From: a virus
Strand: one strand, 5' to 3'
DNA: 64,000 nt
Virus record (IMG/VR): IMGVR_UViG_3300045119_000370
Coordinates: 1 to 64,000 of that record
The notes under the pieces are model-generated. The model was not told where the DNA came from and ran no database searches. It was given only the letters and a program-made list of their open reading frames with translations. Of the stretch, positions 33,806-44,500 are shown piece by piece (the first letter of the stretch is position 1; each line of letters opens with the position of its first letter). The position numbers and the translations under genes were made by a program.

Positions 33806-33829
33806 GGGTGAGGCTTGGGTCCGACTTGG

Positions 33830-33854
33830 ACAGCCGGTGACTTGCGCCGGCTGT
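33830..33854 (+). terminator. Partial terminator after the tail tube gene
   Basis: ACAGCCGG/CCGGCTGT, an 8-base-pair stem with a 9-base loop, followed by TCGTGTCAT. The weak T-tract suggests attenuation, lowering expression of chaperone and tape measure genes. Confidence 0.45.
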
Positions 33855-33897
33855 TCGTGTCATAGTGCACCCTTCCTTGAGAGGAGAGGGTCAGTAC

Positions 33898-34311
33898 ATG
33901 GTAGTCAAATTGATGAGCAATCAGATCGGCGCTGGCGATGTGCCAATCACTATCGATGGTCAGGAAATGGTGCTGAAGCCGACATGGGCGGCGGCGCAGG
34001 CAATCTCGCGCATGAACGGCGGCATCATGGGGGCCATCGACAAGGTGGTCAAACTCGACATCGAAACCATCATTGCGATTGTGCAGGTGGGTCTCGGTTA
34101 CGGTATGGGCAAGCGCGCGCCGACCGACCTCGCCGAGAAGATTTGGCGCTCTGGCTTGACCGATGAGAGTGGTTTCATGGTCGAGCGCTGCGTCACTTAT
34201 CTGCGCACACTTGCTAACGGTGGTCGTCCGCCGCCTGCGCCCGAGGAGGACGAAGAGAAGGACGAGCACGAAGCCGGCAATGGTAAGGACGTCGCTAGTC
34301 TGAACCCTTAG
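33898..34311 (+). CDS. Tail assembly chaperone (gpG-like)
   Basis: A 137-residue tail assembly chaperone, expected before the tape measure. The N-terminal half has DVPITIDGQEMVLKPTWAAA, AISRMNGGIMGAI and IVQVGLGYGM, the layout of the GTA/gpG-like chaperone family. It ends ASLNP-stop, and a second frame opens exactly over the last codons and continues, which supports programmed frameshifting. GAGGAGAGGGTCAGTAC gives the ribosome site. Confidence 0.78.
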   Translation: MVVKLMSNQIGAGDVPITIDGQEMVLKPTWAAAQAISRMNGGIMGAIDKVVKLDIETIIAIVQVGLGYGMGKRAPTDLAEKIWRSGLTDESGFMVERCVTYLRTLANGGRPPPAPEEDEEKDEHEAGNGKDVASLNP

Positions 34312-34655
34312 AATGGCAAGATAGTTACCAGCAGTTTCTGGACCATCTTGCCGAAGTCGCACTGGGCTGGCTGCACTGGTCGGAGGAGCAGCTGTTCTCC
34401 TCCGATATCAATTCGATCACTGTCGGCTTCACGGGGATGCAGACCTTGTTGACCAGCATCTTTGGTGACGCCAAGTCCGACGAGGAGGGCCGCCCTGTGC
34501 CGCGTGCTGCACCTCCACCACCCGCTCCAGCCCCAGTCCCGGTACCCGTGACAGCGCCAAAGATTGATTTGGCGTCACTGCCTGTTGATCAGTTGCCGGT
34601 GTTGACCCCTAGCGACTTCGACCGGATGTTCTCCGGTAACATGAAGGCGAATTGA
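34299..34655 (+). CDS. Tail assembly chaperone frameshift extension (T-like)
   Basis: Reached by a -1 shift at AAC-CCT-TAG: proline codon CCT slips one base to CCC, the stop is bypassed and reading goes on as LEWQDSYQQFLDHLAEVALG. The frame has a stop just 5' (34296), so it opens only over the slip site, and it has no ribosome site or start for 135 bases. LGWLHWSEEQLFSSDIN is a sequence style known from the second chaperone product. A Pro/Ala-rich linker follows. The G-T product helps wind the tape measure. Confidence 0.68.
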   Translation, partial: SEPLEWQDSYQQFLDHLAEVALGWLHWSEEQLFSSDINSITVGFTGMQTLLTSIFGDAKSDEEGRPVPRAAPPPPAPAPVPVPVTAPKIDLASLPVDQLPVLTPSDFDRMFSGNMKAN

Positions 34656-34656
34656 C

Positions 34657-37600
34657 GTGGCGCAAGAGCTAGGCGAAGTAAATGTAGTTGTCCGTGTCGT
34701 CACTGGCGACATGGAGCAAAGCCTCGCGCGGGCACGCAAGTCGGCCGAGGACTTTTCCAACGCGTCGCAGGGGCACTTCAAGAAATCCGAAGCGGCGATG
34801 GAAGGCGCGCGCGCACAGGCTGAGCTTCTCAAGTTCGCGATGGATAAGCTGAAAGAGGCGATGGTCCTTGGTGGCGTCTCGCTCGGTATCGAGAAGGTCA
34901 TCGAGGTGACATCGGCATGGACCGATCTTAACTCTCGTTTGACCGAGTTGACCGGTTCGGGGAAACAGGCCGAGGCCGCTTTCAATCGGCTGATCGACGT
35001 TGCCAATCGTACTTACAGTTCGGTTGACCGCACTGTCGAGGGCTACCTCGAACTGAGCGAGTCACTGAAGGGTCTCGGACTGAGCAACAAGACGACGCTC
35101 GACTTCGTCGAAGCGTTGAACGATGCACTGGTGGTTTCGGGTGCCAAGGGTGAGCGCGCCGTTGCCGTGCAAGAAGCACTGACCCGCGCCATGGCGACCG
35201 GCTCGTTGCGTGGCTATCAATTGAACACGGTGATCCAGCGTGGTGGCAAGGTCGCCGAACTGCTGGCCGAGCAACTCGGCAAGACCGTGCCACAACTGCG
35301 CGAGTTAGGTAGAGAGGGGAAGATCACTGGTGACGTCATTTTGCAATCACTGGTCGGGAATATAGATGAATTGGGCAAGGCCGCCGACCGGATGCCGGCG
35401 ACGATGCTCGATGCCTTTTTGCGTGTTGGCAACTCGGTCGAGGAATTCATTTACAAGGTCGATAAAGGCACTGGCGGGACGAGCGCTCTCGCGGCTGGGC
35501 TGGTCGACGTTGCCAAAGCTATCCATGACTCGGTTGAGCCGGCTATTCGCCTGATCAACGGGTCTATGGAAGGCTTGAATAATATGATGACCGGGTTCGG
35601 TGTTAACTCGGCGGCGGCTGGTGAAATCGTCAGAGACGTTTTCGTAGTCATCATCGGCGGCGTCGCGGTGCGCGCCACAATAGCTTTGGCCGAGGCCATT
35701 GGCAGACAGCTGGTCGGGGCTGTCATGCTGCTTACTCGTGCCATGATCCTCAACCCGATTGGTCTGTTTATAACTGCCTTGGTGGCAGTGGGTGTTGCGG
35801 TCTACGAGTTGCGTGACAAGATCAAGACTGCGTTTGGCGTCGACGTCATGAAGGGGATGCAGGACTTCGGTAACGCGGTCATACGTGGTTTCCTGATCAC
35901 GTTCGATACAGTCAAATTACTGGTCGCTAGTTTCACGACTGATTTTTTGGCGACGTTTGCCAGACTGGGCCATTCGATGGCGCAGGTGTTGGTGTCTGGC
36001 TTCATCGCTGCAATGAACGCCATCACTGATTACCTTAATTCGCATCACCTCAGTGCAATCGCTGGCAATCGTATCAATCCCGACGATTTCAAATTGCCGG
36101 ACTCTCCCGCCGAGAAGTCCAAGGAACTTGATGATTTAACAAAATCTATCAATGAAGACATTCTGAAGGTGATGAAGACCGACTACATCAAGTGGTGGGG
36201 AGATTTGGCCGTTGGCGTCGATAAGGCTACCGACTCCACTGATAAGGCGGGCAAGGCGACCGAGCACATTACTGCCGAGACCGAAGCCCATGCCAAGGCG
36301 ATGGCCAAGCTCAAGTACGAATTAGACACTGCATGGTTCACGCCCGAGCAGAAGGCAGTCGCCGACGCCTTGCACAGTGTTTTCGACGATCAGTGGCAGG
36401 CGCACGCGAATGACGCTGTCGCCGTGATGGCGAAGTTTAACTTCGAAATACAACAGCAGAAGACCGCCCTCGATGGCATGAAGCAGACGGCCTTCCAGAT
36501 ACAAACCATGTTCATGTCGGCGGCCGATGCGGCGGCCGCGCAGGCCATGCACAGTGCATTCCCCGAAGACTGGGAAAAGCACATGCACGATGCCGCCGCC
36601 GAGATGGAGCGGTTCAATTCACATCTGAAGGACGCCTACAGTCTCACGCGCGATTTCACCGGCACCTTCGTGCACGGCCTCCTCGACGGCAAGACCGCCC
36701 TCGACAGCTTGAACGACGCCCTCAAGAATCTGGAAAACAAGATCATCGACATGGCGCTCGACGCCGTCGTGCAGGGCTTCTTCGCCATGCTTACGGGGAC
36801 CAGCGGCGGCACTGCTGGCAACATCTTCACGAATTTACTGGGCGCTGGCAAAGTCACCAGCGGTGTCAAAGAGGCCGGCATGTACGCGACCGGCGGCGTC
36901 GTCGGCAGCACGCCGGTCAAGAAATATCGTGGCGGGAAGCTGGCCTACGACGAGTACCCTGCCATCCTGCATATCGGTGAGCGTGTCATTCCGGCCGGTG
37001 GCGGCGAGCCGAGGATCAATCTGTCCGGCGAGCAGATGACCCGCATGTTCGGCGGCACGCCACGCTTCGACAGCGGCTTCAATGCCGCCGCCGCCGCCGC
37101 TGGTGCCTACACGGCTGGTGACACGGGTGCCCATGGCAGTTGGAGTACCGTCTCCGGTGGCGGCGGTAACGCTACACTGAGTGCATGGCAAGCCAGTCAA
37201 TATACTGGTCGTGGCGGTGGCGGCACCATGACCTTGCCGTCCGCCCGCCCGGGCGGTGGCGGCGGCAGTATCAGTCTTGGTGGTGGTGGCCGTAGAGGAG
37301 GCGGTCGGGCCGGCTCGCCTCGAATCGACCGGAGCTATATACCGAACTACAACCTCATTCGTCTTCTTCATCCGTTCGATCCGTTTGGCAACGCTGATAC
37401 ACGGATTTATCCAGAATTCGAGGCCGAGCAGGGTTGGGGTGGGCATCCTAATCCTTATACGACACCGGTATGGGCATGGCCGCAAGGTGGGGCTAACCGG
37501 TATGGTAAGGGCAACCGGCTTGATCGGCCCGAGCAGCCACCTTCCAGCTTGACCGAATGGGAACACCTTATCGGCGGCGGCTCGATCTTCCATGGTGGCG

Positions 37601-40239
37601 GCTACGTCGGCTCGACGCCGGTTCCGTTCCGCGCGCTGCCGATGAGTATGTTCATGGGCGCACCGTCCTTTGCGTGGGGGTTGAGTTACAGCGACCAAGG
37701 CAGTTACAACAACGCCAGCACCACTGGGACGACACCTAATCCGAGCTACGGCAGTTCCGGCACCAGCAGCCAGCCCACGTCGACGACGTCATACTCGTAC
37801 AGTGGTCCGGGCGCTGGTCTGAGTTCACCATCGTACTCTTACGCCTCGTCCGGTGCGAGCAGCAATGCGTCGACGTCGTACTGGTCACCTACCGCGACGA
37901 TGAGCAGTATGACACTGGGTTCTGGTTCCAGTTCCAGTTCATCGGCGTTTAGTGGTGTCAGTTCTGGGGCTTCGCTTGGTAGCGGGTCGTTCTCTTCGCC
38001 GTTCTCGTTTGGGGACTTGGCTGGGGCTGGGCGTGGCATAGCCAGTTTTGCTAATGCTATGATTTCACCAACACCGGCTTACGGCATGTCCGGTAGTAGG
38101 GGTTTTGATTCTCTTGTTGGGTCCAGTGCACTTGATACCCTTGCTGGGTTGGTGCCCACGCCGCTGGTCCGCCCCGGCACTCCTCCTCTGACTTTTGGGA
38201 TGCGGAATAGTCCGGCCGTTGCCGATTGGCAGCGAACACTGATCAGTCATGGCTACACTGTCAGTGTTGATGGTGACTATGGTCCCGAGACACTCGCAGC
38301 GACGCGGGCCTACGAGCGCGACAATTCGATGATGACCGGCGTGCCTATCCACAGGCCCGCTGGGGTTGTTGGGATACAGGACGTCATCAACGCGGGTCTG
38401 CGGACGCGCGGCATTATTTCTGGAGGTGGTTCGTTCGGCGTTCCGGGCCATGGACGTGGTCGTTTTGATTATGGTGGAGGCGGCTTTGGCGTCCCCGGTG
38501 GCCCGGTTCCGTCCGCCGGCATAACTCCAACTCCACTGCATTTCGCTGGTGGTGCGATACTGACCCCGGGGCTTTCTGATCTCCTCGCGGTCACGAACGA
38601 CTTTTCGGTGCTTGGCGATGAGATGGGCAGCTTATATCGCGGGCATGGACCGGGGAGGAGTCCGACAGGTCCGGCGGCACCAAGTTACGGTGGTGCCTTC
38701 CCTTGGGGCGTGCCCGGGGCGCGGGTAGGTTATCCCGGTGTCGGTGTACCGGCCTCGATGTCAGGCACTTTCGGCGACATACTGCATCCGCGTTTGGGCG
38801 GTGGTTATGTCGCGCCGACACCTCCAAGACCACCGGCACCTTATAATCCGGGGGCACTGCTTGCCGGTATCAATGCCCCGAATTGGTCGCTGGCTATGCG
38901 TCGTGCTGGTCTGTGGAAGCCGCCACCGAGTATTTTCAGTCCAGCACCGGGTGTTTTTCCGCCCGGCATGCCGCTGAATGTTCCGTTCCCGTCGATCACT
39001 TATGGGACTATTCCACCTTATCCGATGTTCCAGCCCAGTGCTCCCGGCCAGCCCGGAGGCGTAGGCTACGTGCCACCTCCTCCACCAGATGACAGCATTG
39101 GCGGTGTACTCAATGCGTTGGGAAGAGCCGCTGGCGCTGCTGGACGCTTTCTTAACCCGCTCACTATCTACGAGAGGATTTATGGTCCGCAGGGCAGTCT
39201 CAGTACGCCGCGTGGTGGCGGCTTGATGCAGTTGGCCGGATATTTTCCAGCCAACCCTTATGGTGGTGCCGTCGATCCGCATGGTTCACCACTAAACGCT
39301 TTTCCGCCAGCGGGGCTTTTCAACCGGTTTCCCAGCCCGTCGGGTGGTGGTGAGCAACGTTATTACAATAGGGAACAGTACGAGCGCGTTTACGGACCCA
39401 TCACCAACGAAGAGTGGCAGCAGTATATGAATGGTCGGAACGACCCTTCACTAGATAAGGGCGATGTGCCGACCAGTCGTTTGGTGTCGCCCGGCTTGTT
39501 GCAGATGGTGTCGGATATCCTACCGGGAGGCAGCGCGGGCGGAATTTTCATGCCGAGACTCAATCCTCCGGCCGCAGGGCTTTATCACGCACCATTTGTG
39601 TCCGCGATGCCTAGTGGTCTGACACCTGCTGGAATGCGTCGCTTGGGTGGTCAGTATCGTCAGCCATATGGTGAGCCGACTACCACTCTTGGTAAGGAGA
39701 TTAGGGACAGAAACGCTTTTTGGCCTAAGTCTACCCGTGACAATATGATGATACAATTACCTGAATTTCTTTATTCTACCGAGGCTTTCCGAAGACAGAT
39801 GATAGACCAAGGCGGTTCGTCATTGGGAGCGCAGTTGCATGGTGGTGGCGTCGTTGGGTCGACGCCGGTTCCACACCGCTGGGTCTCATCCAGTATATTC
39901 AAGCACGCGCCGCGCCTTCAGCATGGTCTTGCCGCCGATGAGTACCCTGCTATCCTCCATGCCGGCGAGACGGTGACCCCGGCATCCGGTCGTCCGAGAT
40001 CGTCGGGATCGCCAACGGTCGTCGTCAACACGCCGCCACAGCAGGCACCCGTTGTGACCGTCAACGTCATCAACAATTCCGGCGCTCAGGTTAATACTAA
40101 CTCGTCGCAGGAGAACGGCAACGTGCGGCTCGACATCGTACTTGATGAGATGGTCAGTGCGAAAATGCGCGATGGTGGCTCGCGCATCGCACGGACAATG
40201 TCGTCGATGGGTGCACGTGGACAACCAGTGAGGCGGTGA
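34657..40239 (+). CDS. Tape measure protein
   Basis: An 1860-residue tape measure, which sets tail length. Residues about 80-250 form the conserved start domain (ALTRAMATGSLRGYQLNTVI; KVAELLAEQLGKTVPQLREL). Two hydrophobic stretches (near 36 kb left part: VRDVFVVIIGGVAVRATIAL; NPIGLFITALVAVGVAVYEL) match membrane-pore segments. The middle and end are Gly/Ser/Pro-rich low complexity. Around 38200-38340 a peptidoglycan-binding domain is seen (VADWQRTLISHGYTVSVDGD). The motif GGVVGSTPV with DEYPAILH-GE recurs near 36.9, 37.6 and 39.9 kb. GTG start. Confidence 0.85.
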   Translation: MAQELGEVNVVVRVVTGDMEQSLARARKSAEDFSNASQGHFKKSEAAMEGARAQAELLKFAMDKLKEAMVLGGVSLGIEKVIEVTSAWTDLNSRLTELTGSGKQAEAAFNRLIDVANRTYSSVDRTVEGYLELSESLKGLGLSNKTTLDFVEALNDALVVSGAKGERAVAVQEALTRAMATGSLRGYQLNTVIQRGGKVAELLAEQLGKTVPQLRELGREGKITGDVILQSLVGNIDELGKAADRMPATMLDAFLRVGNSVEEFIYKVDKGTGGTSALAAGLVDVAKAIHDSVEPAIRLINGSMEGLNNMMTGFGVNSAAAGEIVRDVFVVIIGGVAVRATIALAEAIGRQLVGAVMLLTRAMILNPIGLFITALVAVGVAVYELRDKIKTAFGVDVMKGMQDFGNAVIRGFLITFDTVKLLVASFTTDFLATFARLGHSMAQVLVSGFIAAMNAITDYLNSHHLSAIAGNRINPDDFKLPDSPAEKSKELDDLTKSINEDILKVMKTDYIKWWGDLAVGVDKATDSTDKAGKATEHITAETEAHAKAMAKLKYELDTAWFTPEQKAVADALHSVFDDQWQAHANDAVAVMAKFNFEIQQQKTALDGMKQTAFQIQTMFMSAADAAAAQAMHSAFPEDWEKHMHDAAAEMERFNSHLKDAYSLTRDFTGTFVHGLLDGKTALDSLNDALKNLENKIIDMALDAVVQGFFAMLTGTSGGTAGNIFTNLLGAGKVTSGVKEAGMYATGGVVGSTPVKKYRGGKLAYDEYPAILHIGERVIPAGGGEPRINLSGEQMTRMFGGTPRFDSGFNAAAAAAGAYTAGDTGAHGSWSTVSGGGGNATLSAWQASQYTGRGGGGTMTLPSARPGGGGGSISLGGGGRRGGGRAGSPRIDRSYIPNYNLIRLLHPFDPFGNADTRIYPEFEAEQGWGGHPNPYTTPVWAWPQGGANRYGKGNRLDRPEQPPSSLTEWEHLIGGGSIFHGGGYVGSTPVPFRALPMSMFMGAPSFAWGLSYSDQGSYNNASTTGTTPNPSYGSSGTSSQPTSTTSYSYSGPGAGLSSPSYSYASSGASSNASTSYWSPTATMSSMTLGSGSSSSSSAFSGVSSGASLGSGSFSSPFSFGDLAGAGRGIASFANAMISPTPAYGMSGSRGFDSLVGSSALDTLAGLVPTPLVRPGTPPLTFGMRNSPAVADWQRTLISHGYTVSVDGDYGPETLAATRAYERDNSMMTGVPIHRPAGVVGIQDVINAGLRTRGIISGGGSFGVPGHGRGRFDYGGGGFGVPGGPVPSAGITPTPLHFAGGAILTPGLSDLLAVTNDFSVLGDEMGSLYRGHGPGRSPTGPAAPSYGGAFPWGVPGARVGYPGVGVPASMSGTFGDILHPRLGGGYVAPTPPRPPAPYNPGALLAGINAPNWSLAMRRAGLWKPPPSIFSPAPGVFPPGMPLNVPFPSITYGTIPPYPMFQPSAPGQPGGVGYVPPPPPDDSIGGVLNALGRAAGAAGRFLNPLTIYERIYGPQGSLSTPRGGGLMQLAGYFPANPYGGAVDPHGSPLNAFPPAGLFNRFPSPSGGGEQRYYNREQYERVYGPITNEEWQQYMNGRNDPSLDKGDVPTSRLVSPGLLQMVSDILPGGSAGGIFMPRLNPPAAGLYHAPFVSAMPSGLTPAGMRRLGGQYRQPYGEPTTTLGKEIRDRNAFWPKSTRDNMMIQLPEFLYSTEAFRRQMIDQGGSSLGAQLHGGGVVGSTPVPHRWVSSSIFKHAPRLQHGLAADEYPAILHAGETVTPASGRPRSSGSPTVVVNTPPQQAPVVTVNVINNSGAQVNTNSSQENGNVRLDIVLDEMVSAKMRDGGSRIARTMSSMGARGQPVRR

Positions 40240-40243
40240 CAGC

Positions 40244-40603
40244 ATGGCTGAGCTATGGCCCGATACACTGCCGCAGAAGCTGAACACGCAAGGTCACAGC
40301 TACAATCTCGGTGACCCCAGTATTCGATCCTCGCCGAGTGTGGGGCCGTCCAAGATACGACCGCGCTCGTCAGCAGTGTCCTCGCCGCTGCAAGGCATGA
40401 TGTATCTGTCGACGGCGCAGCTGGCCACTTTGAAGACCTTCTACAACATCACCGTGCGCGGGTCCGACGTGTTCATTTTCCCCGACCCGGAAGACCCCGA
40501 CAACAAGACACTCTTTTGTCGGTTCACTGGCCCGCCGGGTATCTCGGCGACGCAGGCGGCCAATATGTGGGCGGTCGGTTTGCCGATGGAGGTCATCCCG
40601 TAA
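40244..40603 (+). CDS. Minor tail protein
   Basis: A 119-residue protein following the tape measure: YNLGDPSIRSSPSVGPSKIR, MMYLSTAQLATLKTFYN and FCRFTGPPGISATQA. Proteins of this kind (distal/minor tail, M-like position) are common in siphophages with DUF1833 next to them. Likely joins tube and tip. Confidence 0.62.
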   Translation: MAELWPDTLPQKLNTQGHSYNLGDPSIRSSPSVGPSKIRPRSSAVSSPLQGMMYLSTAQLATLKTFYNITVRGSDVFIFPDPEDPDNKTLFCRFTGPPGISATQAANMWAVGLPMEVIP

Positions 40604-41122
40604 ATGTCACGCCCTCTGACTCCAGCGATGATCCTAGCGTTGACCGGTCAGCAGACCGATGAGGTCTTCGTGGTGCTGGTCACCTTCTCATACCCCGCTG
40701 TCTCACCCACCACCGTATTGCGCTTTTCGTCCGACCCGACCGTGCGCCATTCGGTGACGCCATTGGTTTACAAGACGGTTTCTAACGGCCTCGATTACTT
40801 CTACGTGCCGATGGCGATCACGCTGCCCGGCGACACCATCGATTCGCCTACCAGTGCTCAGCTGAGTGTTTCGAACGTCGGCCTCGAACTGATCAACATC
40901 CTGCGCTCGATGAACGTCGGCGACAAACCGGCGTCGGTCGACATGAACCTCGTACTGGCGTCGGACCCGAACACCATCGGCTACAACATCCCGACGATGG
41001 ACATGGTCCAAGCCGATTGGGACGAGCAGTCAGTCAATCTGACGCTCAACATCGAGGCGCTCGACCGCGAGCCGTTCCCCGCCGGCAATTTCGACCCGAG
41101 TTGGTTTCCGGCGCTGTTCTGA
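40604..41122 (+). CDS. Minor tail protein (DUF1833-like)
   Basis: A 172-residue protein matching the DUF1833 style: TLPGDTIDSPTSAQLSVSNV, ELINILRSMN, VDMNLVLASDPNTIGYN. Fits the distal tail position just before the tail peptidase. TGATG overlap to the next gene. Confidence 0.68.
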   Translation: MSRPLTPAMILALTGQQTDEVFVVLVTFSYPAVSPTTVLRFSSDPTVRHSVTPLVYKTVSNGLDYFYVPMAITLPGDTIDSPTSAQLSVSNVGLELINILRSMNVGDKPASVDMNLVLASDPNTIGYNIPTMDMVQADWDEQSVNLTLNIEALDREPFPAGNFDPSWFPALF

Positions 41123-41538
41123 TGGCTGACCCATTCGACGAGTTCGTCGGCATCCCGTTTCTGGACCGTGGCCGGACGGTCGAGGGTGCCGATTGCTGGG
41201 GCCTGTTTCGGCTGGCCCTACTTAAAGTCGCCGGTCTGGAGTTGCCGGCCTACGACGAGCATTATGCGTCGTGCGTCGAACGCCGGGCCAACGCCGACAT
41301 GATCCAAGGGGTGATAGGAGACTGGCAGGAGGTGCCTGCGGGGGGCGAGGAGCGCTTTGACGCGATCCTGATGAGGGATGGTCGCTTCGACAGCCACATC
41401 GCGCTGGTGACGCGCCCCGGGCGTATGCTGCACACGTATCAAGGCGGGCAATCGTGCGTCGACCGCTACCTTAACAGCCCATTCCGCGAGAGGATCGTCC
41501 GCTTCTACCGGCACCGCTCGCTGCTCAAGGACGGATAG
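41122..41538 (+). CDS. NlpC/P60 tail peptidase (gpK-like)
   Basis: A 138-residue cysteine peptidase of NlpC/P60 type: catalytic Cys25 in EGADCWGLFRLAL and His92 in DSHIALV. In other phages the protein at this position is in the tail tip and may cut peptidoglycan during DNA entry or aid tip assembly. Compact single domain without the JAB part found in lambda K. Confidence 0.78.
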   Translation: MADPFDEFVGIPFLDRGRTVEGADCWGLFRLALLKVAGLELPAYDEHYASCVERRANADMIQGVIGDWQEVPAGGEERFDAILMRDGRFDSHIALVTRPGRMLHTYQGGQSCVDRYLNSPFRERIVRFYRHRSLLKDG

Positions 41539-41540
41539 CT

Positions 41541-44500
41541 TTGGTCTCGACCGAACTCTTCATCCCACCTCGTGAGCCGATGCGCGTCCTTGGTGGGCGG
41601 CATCCGCTCACCAACGAGCACCGACAGGTCGAGGTCGAGGCCGGCGCGACCATTGCCGAAGCGCTCGACATCGCGATTGCCAGCACCGGTCTCGATTGGC
41701 CACCGGAACGTTTCGTGGCTTCCGTGAACGACGTTCGGGTTCCGCGCGAGTATTGGCACCGGGTCCGCCCCAAGCCCGGCACCATGGTCATCTTTCGACC
41801 GGTGGCTTCCGGGCAGGAATCGCTGCGCACACTGTTGTTCTTGGGCATTGCGGTCGCCGCGCTGTTCATCGCGCCGTTCATCGCCGGACCAGCCATACTC
41901 GGTTTGACGGGTGCCGCTTTGAGCGCCGGCACTGCGTTGATCGGCGGCGCGATCACCATCGGTGGCGCGCTCCTTCTGAACGCGCTGATGCCGCTCAGGC
42001 CACCACAGCAGGACACCGGTCAGCCCAAGACCCTACCGATGATCTCTGGTGCATCGAACGAGGCGCGACCATGGGGATCGATCCCGGTGGTGCTTGGCCG
42101 GCACCGCATTTCGCCGATGTACGCGGCGATGCCGTACTCGTTCTTTTCCGGCAACAAGCAGTATATGAACCTGATTTTCTGCGTGGGCTACGGACCACTG
42201 CACATCGAGCCGGCCAGTTTGCGTATCGGCGACACGCCAATCACTCAGTTCGAGGAGGTCCAAAAGGAGATCGACGAGGGTCGTGACCCTCTGACTGCCG
42301 TCGAAAATATCATCACGTTGTTCCCGCGCAACGTTAATGAACTCCCGCTTGGTCAAGTTTTGAAGAGTAGCTTTCAGTGGGTCAACCGGGTCACGGGCGA
42401 CCTTACTCGCACGATCTCCATCGACGTGATCGCGGCGCAGGGCATCTGGATTTTCGACAAGAAGACCGGCAAGTACAAGGACCGGCCGGTGACCGTCAAC
42501 GTCCAGTACCGAAAATATGTCAAGGGCCAAGCGGCCAACGCAGGCTGGATTGCCCGACCCAATATCGTCTTCCACGTAAATCGTGACACGTACCGCAAAG
42601 GCGATCAGTGGAACGTGCTCCCGGCCGGCTTCTGGGAAGTGCGCTTGCGCAAGGTGACCGCTGATTATCCCGTAGGCGGCAAGGATCAGGTTGCCGACAC
42701 CATCATCTGGCAGACACTGCGTGGGTTCCAGACCGGCGTTCCGATCTACTTCCCGCAGCGGTTAGCACTGATTGGTTTGCGTGTACGTGCCACCGACCAG
42801 TTCAATGGCGTCATCAACAGCTTCAATTGCATCGCGCAGAGTTACGTCAGCCACTGGAACGGCTCGACATGGGTACCGGGCACTCTGTCATCCAACCCCG
42901 GCGACCTGTTCCTGCAAGTTTTGACCGGCCCGGCGAACGCGAGACCGCGCACGGCAGCGCAGATCGATTACGACAGCATTCAGCGCTGGGCCAAGGATTG
43001 TACCGACCGTGGCTTCACTTACAACGCCGTGATCTCCGATCAGCGGACGGTGCGTGAGGTGCTCTCTGACATCGCCGCTGCCGGTCGTGCCACCGTCGCA
43101 CTGAGAAACGGCAAGTGGGGCGTCAGCTTCGCACGCAATAGCGATGATGTTTCGTGGCACTTCACGCCACGCAACAGTTCGGGTTTGAAGTCGACGCGGA
43201 CCTACCGCGAGATGCCCCATGCCTTGCGCGTCCGCTACATCGATGGCTCGGTGAAAGGCGATTGGAAGCAGAGCGAGAACATCGTTTACAACGACACGCC
43301 TGATGGCAGTGGTCCCAATGGTCAGTACACTGCGGCTACCGCCCATCTGTACGAGACGGTCGAGTTCCCCGGCATCACCGATAAGTCGCTAGTCCACAAG
43401 TCGGCACGCTTCCAGCTGGCGCAAGCCTTGCTCAGGCCCGAGACCCATACACTTACTGCCGATATCGAGTCGCTGCGACTGGAGCGTGGCGACAAAGTTA
43501 TCCTGTCAACTGACACTCTGCTCATCGGTACTGGTTATGGTCGCGTCATCTCGGTCGATCCGATTACTCAGACTGTCGTGGTCGACAGCCGCGTCATCAT
43601 GGAGCCGGGCAAGACCTATCAGGTCAAGTTCACGATAGTCGTCGCTGGCCTCCCTCAATTCTTGACGCGCACGGTGCTCAACAGTTCGAGTGAGACCGAC
43701 GTACTTCACCTTGCTCCCTACGACGTGCCGCCCACCATGCCGGCCCCGGGAAACTTGTTCTCGTTCGGCACGACCTTACTGGTCACCAACGATTATAGAG
43801 TGCTCGACGTTCGTCCCGGTGCCGATCTCAGTGCGCAATTCATGCTGGTCGACGACGCGCCCAATATCGAGTACGAGGGCGACATCCCGGACTACGACCC
43901 CGGCATGGACGGACAGCCTAACCCGTACACCCTGACCCCGCAGAGCATAACTTTCAACGAGAGCTTTTCGGGCTACGGGTATCAGGCCAAGTCGACCGTG
44001 CAACTGACCGTGCAAATCCCGCGCGTCGGCACCATCAGGGCATTCGAGTTCCAGTCTTTGGACGTCGACAACAATGGTGACTGGACACCCTTCGCAGTCG
44101 TTAACGCACCGCTCCTGACCGCGACCAAGGACAACATGGAGCCGGGCAACTACCAGTTCCGTGTGCGTGCACTGTTTCGGGAAGATTACTCGTCCGGTCC
44201 CAACGACTTCTCCGCTTGGGTGGATCAGATCACAGGCATGGACGGCTTGTTGGTCGACATCGTGCGCGTGCACAATTTCTTCGAACTGCCGCCCGACGTC
44301 GAGAACTTCCATCTTACCATTCTCGGCGACATCATGCGCTTCGAGTGGGACGCGGTCTCTGCCTTCAATTTGGCTTACTACCGGATCAGGTACAACGCGG
44401 TCACCGACACGAGTGCATTGTGGGGTAGTTCGGTCGAACTCACTACCACGACCGCGACCAGCTTCACCACACCGACCCGGTCGGGCACTTATCTGATCAA

